From: Burhinus oedicnemus
Lineage: Eukaryota > Chordata > Aves > Charadriiformes > Burhinidae
Assembly (NCBI GenBank): GCA_008921705.1
Contig: VFFE01007624.1
Location: 804,934-868,933, forward strand
DNA length: 64,000 nucleotides
Direction of reading: 5' to 3'
Part shown: one piece after another, positions 48,101-60,500 of the stretch
Position numbering within the stretch: the first letter of the stretch is position 1
Layout: each line of letters begins with the position of its first letter
Made by a program: the position numbers and the translations under genes
The notes under the pieces: model-generated
What the model was told of the DNA's origin: nothing
The model's database searches: none
The model's input: the letters and a program-made list of their open reading frames with translations, nothing else

Positions 48101-51100
48101 ATTTCTGTGCAAGGTCCTTTATTTCTCACTGTTCCCATCTCCCCGAGAGCAGCTGCGCCATGGTGAAAACTGGCAGGTCTCACCAAAGTTATCCATCAGA
48201 CCTTGTTACAACTAAATAGCCCGCTACAGACTGTAATAATAAGGGATGCAACCTGGCAGCATCCCTTTCGAGCTCAGGAGACAGGCAGCAACTACACTGC
48301 GAGGTACATCTGTTTGCACAGAAGGAAATATCCAGCCTGGAAACAGGCTCCGAAGAGAGAAGACAGCTCCAGGGTACCAAGAACGGTCTCTGGAGATTTC
48401 TGCCTCGAGGGGAAGCTCAACTCCACCTCATGCTAGTTGCAATTCAAGTGTGGGACCAGCAGTACCTGCATTAGTGGATTTGGGTTAGCTTCCACCGGGC
48501 AAGGCAGCCCCTTGTGAAACCTATCGCCTGCCAACAGCAACGCCATCCGGCATCAAAGGCTCATCAACCTGACACTGCACCGTGCTGGCATCACCCGGCA
48601 CAGCTTGCACCCGAGAGCGGAGCTTCTAGACAGGGAAATGGAAAACTCCCATCCCACCCAAAAGAGGAGCAATATTCTCAAACAGCCTCCCTGCAGAGCT
48701 AATGGGCAAACACCCTTGGTTTTGAGACAGAAATTCATCTGTCAATAAGGGAGATTCTGCGTTTTCGATTCTGGGCTGGACTCAAGAAACCTGCTTTAAT
48801 TCTTATGTTCAATATTGTCTCACCAACACACCCAGAGCTACAGGCTTGCAGCGGAGCTGGGGGCTGCAGCAAGGTTTTGCTCTGGTACTTTGCTGCCCAA
48901 GCTGAGACCCGTCCCATACTTGCTAATTTACCGAACTGGAAAGGGAGGCTGGGTCCAGTGCTCCACGGATGCCCGAGGTGGGTGCGCATCTCAGCTCTGG
49001 CAATGCATCTCCCTCTGCCCCATCAAGTTTTTCATAAAAGTTTTTTTGGGGCATCCTTTGCAGGCCAGAACAAAGGAGTCATGAGGCAATTCCATAGCAG
49101 GTGTTTCCCAGCACAGCCATCGGAAGGATGGCTTTTTTGTTTTTCTTTTAAAAACAGAAACCACATATTGATGGGAGATGCAGTTCAATGGGAAGTCCAA
49201 TACCCTATGTCTGTGCTGAAGACAGGAACCGCAGGGGCACCAGATGAGAAAAGTATGTTTAAATGCTTTTGGTTGCTCTACAGAATGTATGAGAACCCGG
49301 GCTTAAACAGGCAGCTCACATTTTTCCTACTCATTTTGCAGGTGGTCTTGGCGATGAAGACACGGAGATGCTCACAGATGTACGACTACCGTCCCTACGC
49401 CACTATTTATCAGCTCACGACTTGCTTCACATGCAACGTTAAGTCCAGCGCTAAGACAAACAACCAAGGACCCAATCTGACACCTCTCTAGGTACGTTAC
49501 GTGAGTGTTAAACACACAGAGACAGATGAGACAGCCCAGGTAATCCGGGGAAGAGAACAGTCGCCAGTCTGACGCCGCAAACTGTGAGTCAGCGGCTGGG
49601 CTTTCCACGCACAACCCTGACACCTCGGACATCCTTGCAGAGACTTGCATCCCGTCTCTCTCCGTTTCCCTAGCAGTAATAAGTGGATATAGCGATATGT
49701 CACCTTTCTCAAAAAAGTGCTTTGGGATTCCAGCTAACGTGGTCCCCGCAGGAGCTAAGTGTGACCACATAAATGGTATTTTCATCACGTGGACTAGCCC
49801 CTCTGCAGTGTAGGGGAGCTGAGCTGCACTTGGCATGGTTACCTGCAAGTATGAGGACGGCCACATCCATGGCTTGTCCCACAGGTCTGAGCCTCGATGG
49901 AATTTCCCAAACCATTCCTGTAGCTGTGTGCGTACCCTGGTGGCACGTCTGAACCGGGAGGCACTGCCACATCCACGCTACAGATGGGGGCAAGGGCAAG
50001 GCTAATCTTCTGAAGTATGAGCCCTGTTCCCTGAGCTCAGCTCAGCATCCTTGGTGCTGTGCCTCCTACCCCTCCTTTGGCAACATTTGCTCCCCTTTGC
50101 ATGACTATTCATGAGCTAAGTTCCTCCTCCTCTTCATCATGTACAGCCAAGAGTATGAAGCTCCTGCTTTCATCTACAGTGCCCTAAAAACACCACAAGT
50201 GCAAATTGCCACCCAACCTGGACAGAAGCAGCGGCATCTTGTCCATGCCCAAAGCAATGGCTGGTAGAACAAGGACTCAGAGTGATGCTCAAGCAAACCC
50301 CGGAGCAGCAGATAAAGCTCTTCACTCCCTACCGCATCCAAAGATAAACAAACAGAGCAAGCGAGCCCTGAATGAAAACCAGGCTCAATACCTGTGGACA
50401 AAAGCCTTCTTCCGCCCCGTAATCCCATAGCATGTGTTGGTGGAAGCTGCACATTTCTGCTTCTGCTGGAGTCCATGAGGCTTCTGCCTAAGAGGCATGC
50501 AGAGATCCCGCCTCCAAATTCCAGGTGGACCCCCCTGAGTTTTGGGAAGCAGAGGGATGCCGGTACTGCCAGTAAGTGTTTGCAAGCGTACAGGAAGCGT
50601 GACTGTAAAACAGTGTGGTTAGAGTTCAGGGCCTGATCCTCTCACTGGTTTTCACATCAGCATCTCATTGGCCTCAACAGGAAATCAGCATATGTAAACA
50701 ACTGCTCTTATTTATTCATTTTCATACCTTGTAGACTTTGGTAAGGGAAGGACAGAGTATTTTTTTCTTCCAATGTATTCATGCGGGATCTAGCACAAAT
50801 GGTACTCCGAGGTGGAGAAGAGTCCAGGCAATACCAGAGCATAAATAACATTATCAGGCCAATAAAACAGCTCTGAGCTGAATCTGAGCTCAAATACACA
50901 GACAGTTAGGTAGAGCTTCTAATCTCCATTATTGACAGAGCTGCAGTGACTCAGCCTTATTTACAAATCCACCTGCAAAACAGGTTAAGAAGTCACCCGT
51001 GTTTAACAGCTTTCTGTGCAACGGCATTTTATCATTTTGGGATGAAACGGGAGTTGAGGTTTTTCCCAGGTTCCTTTCGGCCCCGTTCCCAGTTTCACCC

Positions 51101-51843
51101 ATTAGTGTGAAACGCAATTACACAGTCTGCTGGGCTCGGCACACACGAGAAACGGACTGAACCGCTTCTGAACGATGGCGAGCCGCAATTTTTCATCGCG
51201 GCTATGTCAAGGCGCCACCGGAGACCTGATTTCATCCAGCAGCTGATGCAGCAAGACTGAAACCAACTGCCTGAGACCAGGCGCTGCTCACCAAGGCGTG
51301 TTTTTCTCTGCGTTTTAAACATCGAGCACCTTTCGCTCTCTTTTTCTTAGGGAAGGGAAAGTAAATGACACCAGGCACCAGCCGTCCATCTCGTAGCCAG
51401 CCGGGGCGATCTGCCCCAATCCCGGTGATGCCTGCCTCAGCCTGCCTGCACCGAGCTGCCAGCGTACCCCATATCAGCAGCTCCCGGCACACTATTTTCT
51501 CCGTGCCTTTCGAGCCCCCCTTGCTGCCCAAGCACGCTAATCCGATGCCAAGCATCTCCCAAAAGCATTGAGCATGCGCTCTCCCAGTTCAATTCAGCAG
51601 AGCTGTACGGAACTGATTTGTTATCCCAGTCTCGCAAAGGGCCCTGGAGGTATGAAAAAAACCCCATCTTTTCAAAGAGATACAGCAGCTGGGTGGAGGG
51701 AGGAAGAATGGGTTGAAAATGCTACCTGCCCTGAATATCACAGCAAGCTTTTTACCTGAGTTGAGCTCTTGTGACAGCCTGCGCCCATTGCTTCCCCGGC
51801 GTCCGTGGGCCCTTGGTGGGTCACCGTCGTTCCCTGAGGCCAT
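42183..51843 (-). CDS. BAK1: BCL2 antagonist/killer 1 (BAK), five coding exons
   Basis: Coding exons are 51843-51756, 45362-45227, 45094-44951, 42655-42475 and 42287-42183, all GT-AG with matching phases, giving 217 aa (human 211). The ATG at 51843 gives MASGNDGDPPRAHGRR, like the human MASG start. BAK sits in the mitochondrial outer membrane and oligomerises to release cytochrome c. Visible in order: alpha-1 EEVFRSYAFYRYQQE (~36-50); BH3 VGRRLAIIGDDINERYD (core LAIIGDD, ~82-88); ENAYEYFTRIASSLFESG; BH1 NWGRVIALLGFGYRMA; BH2 AQWIAQQGGWV; and a C-terminal anchor MLVVVALVMVGHLVV followed by RRFFRP. Human zinc-site residues Asp160 and His164 correspond to Glu and Arg, and there is no cysteine anywhere. 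The largest introns are ~6.4 kb after coding exon 1 and ~2.3 kb before the BH1 exon. Confidence 0.97.
43019..43143 (-). mobile_element. CR1 LINE 3' fragment inside a BAK1 intron, antisense to +
   Basis: ATAGAATCACAGAATGGTTT through CCCCCCTGCCATGGGCAGGG and CAAAGCCCTGTCCAGCCTGG. It is the reverse complement of the CR1 tail, so it lies in the same direction as BAK1. About 125 bases, non-coding. Confidence 0.9.
45363..51755 (-). other. BAK1: Large BAK1 intron after the first coding exon
   Basis: About 6.4 kb with no exon-like conserved frame. Long open frames within it (47509-48219 and 48805-49491 on +, 49372-49866 on -) show no recognisable domain or splice logic and are read as chance frames. 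It carries the ISRE/AP-1 cluster at 47.58 kb. Confidence 0.55.
47576..47605. promoter_or_regulatory. ISRE plus AP-1 motif cluster in BAK1 intron
   Basis: GAAAACGAAAC (47576-47586) fits the ISRE rule GAAANNGAAA. A consensus AP-1 site TGACTCA (47591-47597) follows, then an inverted half-site GTTTC. Three sites in 30 bp, in the intron after the first coding exon of BAK1. Function is inferred. Confidence 0.4.
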
Positions 51844-51875
51844 TGCAGAGAGATGCTTGGGAGTATCAGCTTTAC
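51844..51875 (-). other. BAK1: BAK1 5' untranslated part of the first coding exon
   Basis: On the gene strand a pyrimidine-rich tract ending CATCATTCCAG gives an acceptor just before 51875, leaving 32 untranslated bases before the ATG. This implies a spliced non-coding first exon further upstream, as in human BAK1. Confidence 0.6.
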
Positions 51876-54800
51876 CTGGAATGATGAGAGACAGTAAGTG
51901 ACCCAGATGATGAGGAGCCAGCAGGGACACTGGAGCCCCTTGCTCCCTCACCCACCTCCCAGGCCAGCCTTAGGGAAGCCCTTTTGGCTGAGCCAAGTGC
52001 TCAAGAGGAGCAATGCCGTCTGCTTTTATCTCTGCCAGCGACCTGGCTCCTCCCTTCCCCGATTCCTGTCCACACCAAGTCCCTCGGCTAGATTTTTCCT
52101 CTCTTCCTGACTCTTCTCAGTAACGGGTTTGCAGACAGTCACATGCCAGAGCACGAAAGTCACCCAGCTCCCTACTGTACTTCACTGGCAACCCGCCGGC
52201 TATCCTCCGACCTCCTCAGGAAGTGCCACGGGCTGGGCTCTTACTCAGCCCAGACAACAGCAGCATCTGCAGTGGCTTCACGCTGGGCTGAAAGCAAAAA
52301 TCACAGTACAAAGGGCCCTGCGGCTCCCCCGGCAGCACCCGGAGAAAGTGGCTGGGAGCTGAGCCGTGGGGCTCCGAAATACTGCCCAAAATGCTGCTGC
52401 CCCGACTTGCAGCCACGACGGTTCAGAGCAAACCGACCCGCGACCACACCGAGCTGCCATGGCTCCCACACGGACCCGCAGCGCCAGCGCCGATTTCTCC
52501 CGGCCAGCACCTCCGACTTGTTTTCCCACAACTTCCACAAGAGATGAGCTCTCCGTTTTCCTATATCTAATTCCCCCTATTCTTTACATTTCTTATCCTA
52601 AGCTCCTTTTCTTATTCCTCTCGGAATAAGAAAATTGAGAACCAAACCCACAGCTCACACTGCCCCTGAACTTCACAGGTACCCTCAACCCAGAGCTGTG
52701 GGTTAGGGCTTCTCGCAGTCCTCAGCTCCTTTACCCCTCTGCTCGTCGCACTGACCTCACCCCCTGCTTTTTGCAGAGAAGGCAGCGAGGCCACGCAGTT
52801 ACCGGCAGGGTTAGAGCGAGAGCACTGCAGCTCCAAGCCCGTTGTTGGCATGCCAGTACATGTTCCCAGGCCAGACTTCTACAGGGCTAAACCGGTGGGT
52901 TTTCTGATTTGCACCAGGTCTAAATTCATTCAAGACACACTGACAGCCAGAAATTCAAATTGTATCGTGGGCAAGAATTTTAAACAGCGCTGGTTATGAA
53001 TAAATAACCACCTGCGTCAAGATTTGAAGTGCGACACGTGGTCCAAGCTTATATCTTCACACTGAAGATTATTCAGAAGGAAAAATAAATTGAGACCACA
53101 AACGGTACGTAAAGTACAGCCTGCAGTCAAGGTGGGAATGGGGGGCTGGCAATGCAAAGCTCATCAGCCTGGCTTCGAAAGCCATCGTGTATTTGCATAG
53201 CTGCATTCAGGGAGCCTGAGATGGAGATGCTGTTTTTTCCTACGCACCTCCCAGGACAGGATTTCCCTTTTCCTCCCCAACCTCAAACATCCCCATCCAC
53301 GGAAAAGCCGAAAAAGCGATGAGGATGAGCAGTTGGGACCGAGGGTAAAGCAGGGAGGAGAGCTGGCTCCCACTTGCCCAGATCAGCAGAGACCCAGGCT
53401 CCAGAGCTGCTCCTCTCCTTGCTCTTCTCTGCTCTGGGATGCGGTGGAGACAGCTCAGGCAGCGCTTGGAGCGGATGCTCATGCCCCCGTCCCCTCCTCC
53501 GCAGAGGAAACACTCCCGTGCTTCCTCCGCTGCCGTCCCCAGTCCCTCCTCCGGCGCTGAGCAAGGCTACGGCTCCAGCCCACCCTGCATAGGAAGGGAA
53601 GCAAGACCAGGCTTCGAGCAGCTCTCTGGAGTTCGTGGGTAAGCGAAGCAGAATGGATTTCTACCGTACTTCATGCTGTTCCAACCTGAGGATGCCCTGA
53701 GCGCTGGGGAGGATGCGGACGCATCCAGCCAAAGAGTTCAGCTGCCTCTGGAGCTTTTATAGATTGGTCTATAGGTGCAAGCGGCTGTGTTTCACAGCAC
53801 CCCACCGCCTCGGACCCAGACCTCAGCCACAAAGAGGGATGTCCTGATGCAGACCTGACCGCTCAGTATGAAGGATGGCTGGTGAGCACAGGAGTCCAGT
53901 GCCTGAGCAGCAGCTGACTCGTGATTCTTCACGTTTGCCGTCCGGCAAACCCTTAGGAAGTGGCAGGTTGCGACCATGGCCATCATTTCAGAGGAACTTT
54001 CATTTTCAGTTTCCTTCTCAATATAGTTTCTTGCAGGGCTTTCTTCTCTTGCAACACGGGACACCGCAGCCCTTTTGCACACATGCACATCTGGGACCAG
54101 CAGTTACGTCCCCGTCAGCACGCTGCCGGTCCGCAACCCGCTCCCCGGGGAGGACCCTAAACTCCCACTTCTGCAAACCAAGTGAACGCCCAGGATAGCT
54201 TACTGCCAGCCTGTGCTGGGCGTCAAAGCGCCTCAGACCATCCTCTCCAGTATCAAGAGTGCTGCTGCCCTCATTCCTCCTGCTTCCCAGCCCAATACCT
54301 CTTTGATTTGCCCCATTCCCCCTTTTTTATGAGAATACCGTGCTGGGAGAGAGCAGGGAGGGGCGTGAAGGGGGGTATGACACCCATACACTTAAAGACA
54401 GCCCAAGGCTGCAGAAAATGAAGCCTCTCCAGGACTTGAGATAGGGCTCAAGAGAGAGTTTGGGGGAAGCTGCAGGTTACTGGGACCAGTCCCTAATTCT
54501 CAGCAGCTGCTAAAAATTCAGCTCCACCCTGCCTTTTTGCTCTTGCAGGAGGCTGCGAAGGGTTAAAAACAGCAGGCAGCACCTAGGATGTGGATTTAGC
54601 AACACCTCCAAGATGGCACAGGAGTCTTATCTTTATTAACGAGCACATGCCATGTGAAGAATGAGCCTTCCTGGAACTTGCCAGCCTTCCCTAATAAAAA
54701 AAAAAAGACCTTTGCCTCAACTGTTTCTCAGTTCACCCTCATCTCCTTTCCTTAAAGGTCTCTGACACATTTCCTGTGTGCTCTCATGACACGCTCACCA

Positions 54801-55950
54801 CTTCTCCCAACTTTTCTCCAAAGGAAGGTGCCTAGGTGCTGGGAAGATGGTGGGACTGGCCCAGAGAGGGAGGCAGAATTGCAAGCTGCAGGAGGGGAGA
54901 GGATCTGCAGGAGCGGCCGTAATCCCTATGAACAAGGCTGGCTATGGGGCTCTGAAGTCACCCTCCGACATGTTATGAAGATCCTGTTCCAGGAAACACG
55001 TGGAGCATCCTCTGGGACGAGCGTTCCACAGGTCTGGCCCTGGGCCTGTGCATGGGAGCAATTCCATCATGCAGCGTGCAGGGCAGCTGACCCTCTCCAG
55101 GACAGAGATCCCCCAGGACTCCTGTGCCCTGCTGCCATCCCTGCACGGACCGTGCGGAATCAGCCCCGCTCCTCCCAGCCTGGCCTAGAAGAGCAAACAG
55201 GTGAGTTTGCCCAGTTTGGTGTTTACCCACCCAGCACAGCACCAGGGTCCAGCTGGCCCACGAGCCCCAGCAGACACAGGCATCGCAGCCAGGGTCCCCC
55301 CATAACCCCGCACACCCATGTCCCGGAGGTCCCTGGCACTGCTGGGCAGGAAGCCGTGCAGACGAGCCTGCAAAGCCACACATGCCATGCCCGTGTGTGA
55401 GGTCACAGCCCAGAGCGGGGTGAAATGGATGTCACCCCCGGTCCTCAGCGTGGCACAGCGCTTCCCACCGACAGCCCACACAATCCTGCCTACCCTGAAC
55501 CCCTACGCTGAGCTCTGGCACGGGGATGCCGGGTGCGGCTGTCACCACCGTGACCTCGCAAGACTGGGAGGGGGGATAAAAAACCAAACCCACCTGGAGG
55601 AAATGTTATTAAAGGAGGCGATATCCCCTCTTTGGGGCAACCATCAGCTCGCAGCGAGACCTTTCAGCCCTGTCCCAGCTATTGCACACACCGAAGCGCT
55701 GCTTGCCGAGGTACCCTTGAGTACTTTAACCTTGTTCACCGGGCGGTGCAGGATGAGGCCTTGCGGCTCTGCTCACCCCTCCCGCTTTACCGGGCTCCCC
55801 CGGAGCCCGCCGGCACCCCGGGGCTCCCGCTGCATCCCTCCCCCGGCTCACGGCGGCCGCGGCACCGCCCGGCCGGGCCCGGTGAACAGAGATAACCCAT
55901 CCCGGGGGAGGCTCGGGGGAAGGGACGGGGGGGATCCCCTTGCTACTCAC
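51876..55950 (-). other. BAK1: Probable BAK1 5' UTR intron
   Basis: Bounded by the donor GTGAGT (55950-55945) and the acceptor before 51875. GC-rich with many overlapping open frames on both strands (for example 54786-55400 and 55318-55989 on +), none recognisable. The link between the two splice sites is inferred. Confidence 0.4.
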
Positions 55951-56460
55951 CGCGTCCCGGCGGGGACCAGGGGTGTCCCGGGGAGCTAACGCATCCCGGC
56001 GGGGAGCTGCTCCATCCCCGCCGCCGCCTCCCTTCCTGCCTCCTCCCCGGAGCGCGGCGCGGGGGAAGGAAGCGAGCAGGGCCGGGGAGGAGGAGGGAAA
56101 AGAAGAAGAGAGAGAGAGAGNNNNNNNNNNNNNNNNNNNNGAGAGAGGAAAAAAAAAAAAAAAAAAAAAAGAGAAACCCAACCCCAGACCATAGATGCGG
56201 AGCCGCGCAGGGCTCAGCTCCCTCTAGAGGCACCTTCCCCGCCCGGAGCGTGGGAAAGCGGCTGCGGTGCGGTTCTGCGCAGCGCCGAGCACCGCGGCGG
56301 GGCCGGGGGCGGCGGTGGCGGGGGGCAGCGGGGCTCCTCGGGGGGCTCAGGGGGTTGGGGTGAGGCTGGGGCATCGCCTGGCTGCGGTTTTGCTGGGAGT
56401 AGGGTTGGGGGTTGTTCTGCCGAGCCCAGCGCTGTAAGGACAGCACGGCACATACCATCC
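55700..56460. promoter_or_regulatory. BAK1: CpG island, probable BAK1 promoter and non-coding exon 1
   Basis: Dense in CpG from ~55740 to ~56330 on either side of a GA/poly-A tract. On the - strand CGCG|GTGAGTAGC at 55951/55950 is a strong donor, so a non-coding BAK1 exon probably ends at 55951. In mammals a gene (GGNBP1) starts divergently from BAK1 here, so this may also drive the + strand gene at 60.6 kb. Exact starts are unknown, and the assembly is broken in the middle of the island. Confidence 0.55.
56106..56171. repeat. GA microsatellite with 20-N gap and adjoining poly-A
   Basis: (GA)n runs into exactly 20 N at 56121-56140, resumes as GAGAGAGG, then gives a run of more than 20 A. The N count looks like a placeholder, so the true repeat length is unknown. 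Reading frames across it are meaningless. Confidence 0.9.
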
Positions 56461-56521
56461 CGGCACTCTGCTCGCCATGATTCCCCAGGAGTCTTCAGCT
56501 TCTCCCTGGATTCTGCAGTGA

Positions 56522-57510
56522 TTTCACAGAATCATGGAATGGTTTGGGTTGGAAGGGACCTTAAGGATTACCTAGTTCCACCCCCCTGCCATGGGCAGGG
56601 ACACCTCCCACCAGACCAGGTTGCTCCAAGCCCCGTCCAACCTGGCCTTGAACACCTCCAGGGATGGGGCAGCCACAACTTCCCTGGGCAACCTGGGCCA
56701 GTGTCTCACCACCCTCACAGTCAAGGATTTCCTCCTAATATCTAATCTAAATCTCTCTTCTTTCAGTTCCAAACCATCACCCCTCGTCCTGTGGCTCCAC
56801 TCCCTGATCCAGAGTCCCCCCTCAGCTTTCCTGTAGCCCCTTTAGGGACTGGAAGGGGCTCTAAGGTCTCCCTGGAGCCTTCTCTTCTCCAGGCTGAACA
56901 CCCCCAACTCTCTCAGCCTGTCCTCACTGCAGAGGGGCTCCAGCCCTCACAGGATCTCCGTGGCCTCCTCTGGCCCCGCTCCAACAGCTCCGTGTCCTTC
57001 TGCTGTTGGTGTCCCCAGCGCTGGAGGCAGCACTGCAGGGGGGTCTCCCCAGAGCGGAGCAGAGGGGCAGAATCCCCTCCCTCGCCCTGCTGGTCACGCT
57101 GCTGGGGATGCAGCCCAGGATGCAGCCCGGGTGGCTTTCTGGGCTGTGATCACACATTGCTGGCTCATGTTGAGCTTCTCATCCACCAATGTCCCCAAGT
57201 CCTTCTCCTCAGGGTGGCTCTGAATCCATTCTCTGCCCAGCCTGGATTTGTGCTTGGGATTGCCCCAACCCAGGTGCAGGACCTTGTACTTGGCCTTGTT
57301 GAATTTCATGAGCTTCACACAGGTCCATCTCTCAAGCCTGTCCAGGTCCCTCTGGATGGCATCCCTTCCCTGCAGCGTGTTGGCACAGCTTGGTGTCATC
57401 GGCAAACTTGTTGAGGGAGCCCTCAATCCCACTGTCCATGTCGCCAACAAAAATGTTAAACAGCGCTGATCCCAATACTGACCCCCAAGGAATGCCACTT
57501 GTCACCATTT
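56522..57510 (-). mobile_element. CR1 LINE, ~1 kb 3' part with decayed reverse transcriptase end
   Basis: On + it starts TTCACAGAATCATGGAATGG, the reverse complement of a CR1 tail. On - the far part translates into the C-terminal end of the CR1 reverse transcriptase, with [20 protein letters not shown], then [12 protein letters not shown] and [19 protein letters not shown]. The frame is truncated at both ends and lost before the tail, so it is a dead 5'-truncated copy. It is the longest mobile element in the window and lies just upstream of the BAK1 CpG island. Confidence 0.95.
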
Positions 57511-60500
57511 TCTAACCTTTTTGTTAAGGCTGCGGCACAGTAGCACAATCAGGATGTCCCCTGTCAGGTTCCCCAGCAGGCAGGGCCAGAAGCCCTGTTA
57601 AAGTCATTATTAGAGCATTTCTCGTTTCTAATAGGAAACTTCTATGTTGATCCACCAGAGAAAAAAAGTCACTGGTGGCAGAGGTGGTTCACACCACGTG
57701 CCAGGAAACTTGAAATCCACCGAGATTAGAAAAAATGACAGCGGCAAGAGGAAAGGATGTGATTCACCCTGGACGACGAGATAGGTTCTTGGCTGGAGGT
57801 GGCTCTTCAGCTTGGCAAGCTGTGCCAGCTGCTCTTCCTCTCCTTGCTCCTTGGGAGGCTGCCAGGGACTTCACCGTTGGTGCTGAAAAATGCCAGATAA
57901 GCAGAGGTTTGGGGCCACTATAAATGCCTGACTGCTAATTATCAAATTACCTGTCTGTCCGGTGGTAGGAGCACTCTTTGTGCCCTGGGACGACATGCCC
58001 TGTGGGATGCTCCCTGCCCCAGAGCCAAACAGAAAGATTTTTGAATCCTTGACTTACTTGGGTGAGCTTTGCTGGGGAAAATGGGGCCCTGGGTGCAGAG
58101 AGCCCTGCTCTGGCTCCAGAGATGCCCTCTGCCCTTGGAGGTGGGGGCTGCCGGGGACGTGGCCTTGGCAGACCTTTCTGAGGGTGGTGGCTGCATTGAC
58201 ACCAGTGAAAAGCAGGTTGTTGTCATGGTTTGGTTCTCTTGTACCTCAAACCAGGACATTTGTGGAGGGTGAAGCAAAGGATGGCTGCAGTGACTGCCGG
58301 GGCCAGGGGCCAGGAGAGATATGCCCTGACCAGAGATGGCTTTTGGTGGGGTAAGACTAATCATGGAGCAGAGGGAGGTGAGGAATCAGCTAGTGGGGAC
58401 TGTCCCCATCAGTCTGGTAGCAAGGGGTTTGTCTTCCTCCCAGCGTGTGCTCGCAGAGAAACCCCTGGTCCTGGGGGAAGACTTGAGGTCTCACCATGAA
58501 CCTTAATTCCGCACTGAGCCTTGGGGTGAGTTTTGGTGGTGAATGCAGCGATCTTTGGGTCTGAGTGTCCCTACCTCTGGGTTATCCCTGTGCCCCTGCT
58601 GATCTGTGCTGGCGGTGGCTGTTCTTGCGCACAGCCGGTGTGATGGGTGGCTGGGTTTTAGGCTGAATTGGGATGCGCTGAGTGCTGCAGGATGAATCCT
58701 GTGCTTCTCTCCACCGCATTACATCAATCTGGGCTGTTCCTGAGTCTCACCACCATTTCAGATTTTGCATCACCTCATTAGGCGGCAGCGTTGGTGAGAA
58801 CTTTTGCAAAAGCGAATCTCATCTAAAATCCTCCTTCCTTTTTTCAAATCGCTTCTCTTCCACCTCAAATACATCGCGCATCACCTCTGTGGCATGGCTG
58901 TAGAAAAACAGCTGGGAAAGCGGTGGTAGGTGAGCATCTGGTGTATGATATTCGTAGCTGCTTCTAATCACATTGAGCAGCAAAAGTTGTGGATAATAAG
59001 TTGTGCAGGAGGATTGGACAAGTCCTGTGTGTCCACAGCAAGGAGCTTGTGGGGACCGAGCTGTGAGTGGGCAACGGGGGCGCAAACCATGATGTGTCTG
59101 CAAATGGCTGCTGGAGAGCGTCAAAGAGAGGGGAGATACCAGGGATGGAGGGAAATTAGTTTGAAAGCACCAGCTCTGTTATGGGAATGGCCAATATGGA
59201 CATCAAGAAATGATGGTGGGTGGCAAGCAAGTATTTAGGACATCATTTGGTGAGTGGCCTAAATCCTGCCTGTGGCTCTGCTGGTGCGGAGACAGCCTGC
59301 TTTGCTATTGCAGTGGCTTTAAGACGTTGAGGCAATAGGGAAGAAATTCCCGCACTGGCACTGAGATTGCTGATGTGAAAAGTTCCCCACTTCCACCGGC
59401 AGCCCCTTTTGCTGGTGTAAATAAAGAGATATATTTGCTGGTGTAAATAAGGATGTGGATTTGCTGGTGTAAATAAGGGACGCGCGGCAGGGGCAGAGAA
59501 GGAGCCTCTGCTTTCAGGATTCACGTGGCGGTTTAGGACGTGGTTTCACCAATTGGTGGATGTCGTCTAAATCCGCGCTGCTGCTGCGGGAAAGGGGGCT
59601 GCGCTCCACGGTGCATTCCCAGCCCTTTTGCGCCAGCAAGAGCAAGGGGCTGCCATGAAAACACACTTTTTGCGGCGAGGAGGGCTGCGGACTGTGCTTT
59701 GCAGGAGCCGTGCCCTGCGCTGGCCACCGGAGCCCGGCGATGGCAGAGGAAAGGAAACAGGAGGATGCAGCTGGAGGGGGGGAGAATCTCGGTTTCAACC
59801 AGTCACGATGACATGGCAGTATTAGATGAGGTTTTTTGAGGAGGGGAAAAAAACCCCTTCTTGCGGCCAGCAGTTTGTGGGCTAGCTGAGCCAAGGATGA
59901 GCAGACGTTGGCAGAGCCAGCCGGAAGAAGCTCCTAGCCCAGAAGCAAAGCTGAAGTCCTAGCAGCGTGCCTCCGTGAGGGACACGTTGCACCGGCGAGA
60001 GCGGCTTTATGCCAGCATTACTGCAGCGACAGCACGGCTCTGACGAGTGCAGGAACATCGCGGGGAAAATCATGCCCCTGCCTGAGACGGTGATCCTAGG
60101 AAAATACCCATCGGAAACGTGCCCACGTGGCCGAGGGAGAAACGGGTCCTTGAGTTTGCTGCTGGTTCGGTTCCTGCCATTACTGCCGCGCACGTATTGC
60201 GTGGCAATGGCAAACACTGCTTTTAAAAGCCGTTTGCTCCGCTGCCGCCCGCAGAAGTGGTAATTTGTTATCTTTCTCTCTTTGCCCATGGTACTGCGCT
60301 GCTGGAGGAGTCCTTGCGTAAAATCCCAGGGCTAGGCCAAACTGTGGCAGAGGTGGGAATGCTGCAGGAATGAGTCACGGTGGCTGGGAAGGAAGGCTTC
60401 ACCTTTTGGGGCCCCTCTTCTCCCCCAGCTCTGGGCTGTGCTTGGTCTGTATCCCCCTCCTCCCCCCCAGCCCTGGGTTCTGCACCCTTTGCCCCCTCCC

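Noticed and set aside
47509..48219. 236-aa open frame on + inside BAK1 intron
   Set aside because: No domain, mixed-composition translation, overlapping rival frames, no splice context.
48805..49491. 228-aa open frame on + inside BAK1 intron
   Set aside because: No recognisable family or conserved pattern; reads like non-coding DNA that happens to lack stops.
55318..55989. 223-aa open frame on + at the BAK1 CpG island
   Set aside because: GC-rich DNA lacks stops by chance; Pro/Arg-rich with no motif.
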